Assembly (NCBI RefSeq): GCF_026151205.1
Contig: NC_087082.1
Coordinates: forward strand, 17,455,401 to 17,519,400
Length of the DNA stretch: 64,000 nt
Direction of reading: 5' to 3'
Origin: Bolinopsis microptera
Lineage: Eukaryota > Ctenophora > Tentaculata > Lobata > Bolinopsidae
Part shown: one piece after another, positions 63,676 to 64,000 of the stretch
Layout: the number at the start of each line of letters is the position of its first letter
How positions within the stretch are numbered: position 1 is the stretch's first letter
Position numbers and translations under genes: made by a program
Notes under the pieces: model-generated
Told to the model about the DNA's origin: nothing
What the model saw: only the letters and a program-made list of their open reading frames with translations
The model's database searches: none

Positions 63676-64000
63676 TCATCTATTGGACTTCCTCAAACCA
63701 GGTACGTTGTGTAGCAGAAATGCTGGCCAGCTGTCCTCTGAGTTAGCTAGTGTTGACTGTTGCTCAAGAAGCACGCGTTTTGCGTTCGATTTGTAAATAT
63801 TTATTGAAAATAAGCTAGGTAGGGACGTGATGTTCTTGTTGGTGTCTGTTAGAGCTAGTAAAGGTCCTTTAAAAAAGATGGATGCTTTGAAACATCGGTT
63901 ATTGTACGTATCTAGCCATTCGCTACTGTTCTCATGATTTGAACCATGCGTGGGTATGTTATCTGGAAACAAATTTCTAATTGATACAGGTACTGTGTTA
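63676..64000 (-). pseudogene. C-terminal end of a LINE reverse transcriptase, cut by the window edge
   Basis: The minus frame is open from the window edge to a stop at 63676. Its layout (VPVSIRNLFPDNIPTHGSNH, then a basic stretch, FKASIFFKGPLLALTDTN, then SLFSINIYKSNAKRVLL) resembles the end of Jockey/CR1-like polyproteins, where an H-x-Y-N/T-R segment is followed by a phase with FxGPxxWN and a final helix. The conserved Trp-Asn is replaced here. The rest of the element would lie beyond 64000. This is inference from pattern, not a strong match. Confidence 0.5.

Overview
The window is nuclear DNA of an invertebrate animal. Genes are split by spliceosomal introns, noncoding DNA is AT-rich and repeat-laden, and several non-LTR retrotransposons and small DNA transposons are present. 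Five host genes could be read. All exon boundaries below were assembled by hand from GT/AG signals, reading-frame continuity and family similarity; there is no transcript evidence. The species cannot be fixed from the sequence. An early-branching or other marine invertebrate would fit, but that is inference.

Left part (1-23 kb). After a nested repeat at the edge come three minus-strand housekeeping genes: an hnRNP M-like RNA-binding protein (10 exons, three RRMs, last intron apparently U12-type), the APC10/DOC1 subunit of the anaphase-promoting complex (4 exons), and ribosomal protein eL21 (coding region in one exon). eL21 and APC10 are only about 220 bp apart head to tail. From 13.8 to 22.1 kb there are mobile elements: a 5'-truncated LINE with a 16-bp target duplication, an RTE-like LINE with an 871-codon open frame and a 9-bp target duplication, a GC-rich fold-back repeat that the second LINE interrupts, and a 289-bp hAT-type MITE.

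Middle (23-49 kb). A plus-strand FKBP11-like ER prolyl isomerase is spread over at least 15 kb, including one 9.2-kb intron; its first exon was not found. Introns and gene-free DNA here are crowded with the palindrome CACGTG, often close to ATTGG/CCAAT. The same hexamer is the core of a 17-bp tandem array at 46.7-47.3 kb. A 77-bp array lies at 41.1-42.1 kb.

Right part (49-64 kb). A minus-strand, 13-exon gene encodes a predicted 1245-residue matrix metalloproteinase. It has a signal peptide, two tandem discoidin/F-lectin-like domains, a cysteine-switch prodomain, an extra domain of about 175 residues, a furin site, an intact zinc site and a hemopexin domain. An intron carries a 1.1-kb hAT-like element. 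Truncated LINE reverse-transcriptase fragments occupy 58.7-59.9 kb and the right edge.

The most interesting points are the metalloproteinase architecture, the U12-type intron in the hnRNP M-like gene, amplification of a splice acceptor plus exon start into a minisatellite in APC10, the enrichment of CACGTG, and a splice acceptor just upstream of every readable start codon, which raises the possibility of spliced-leader trans-splicing.
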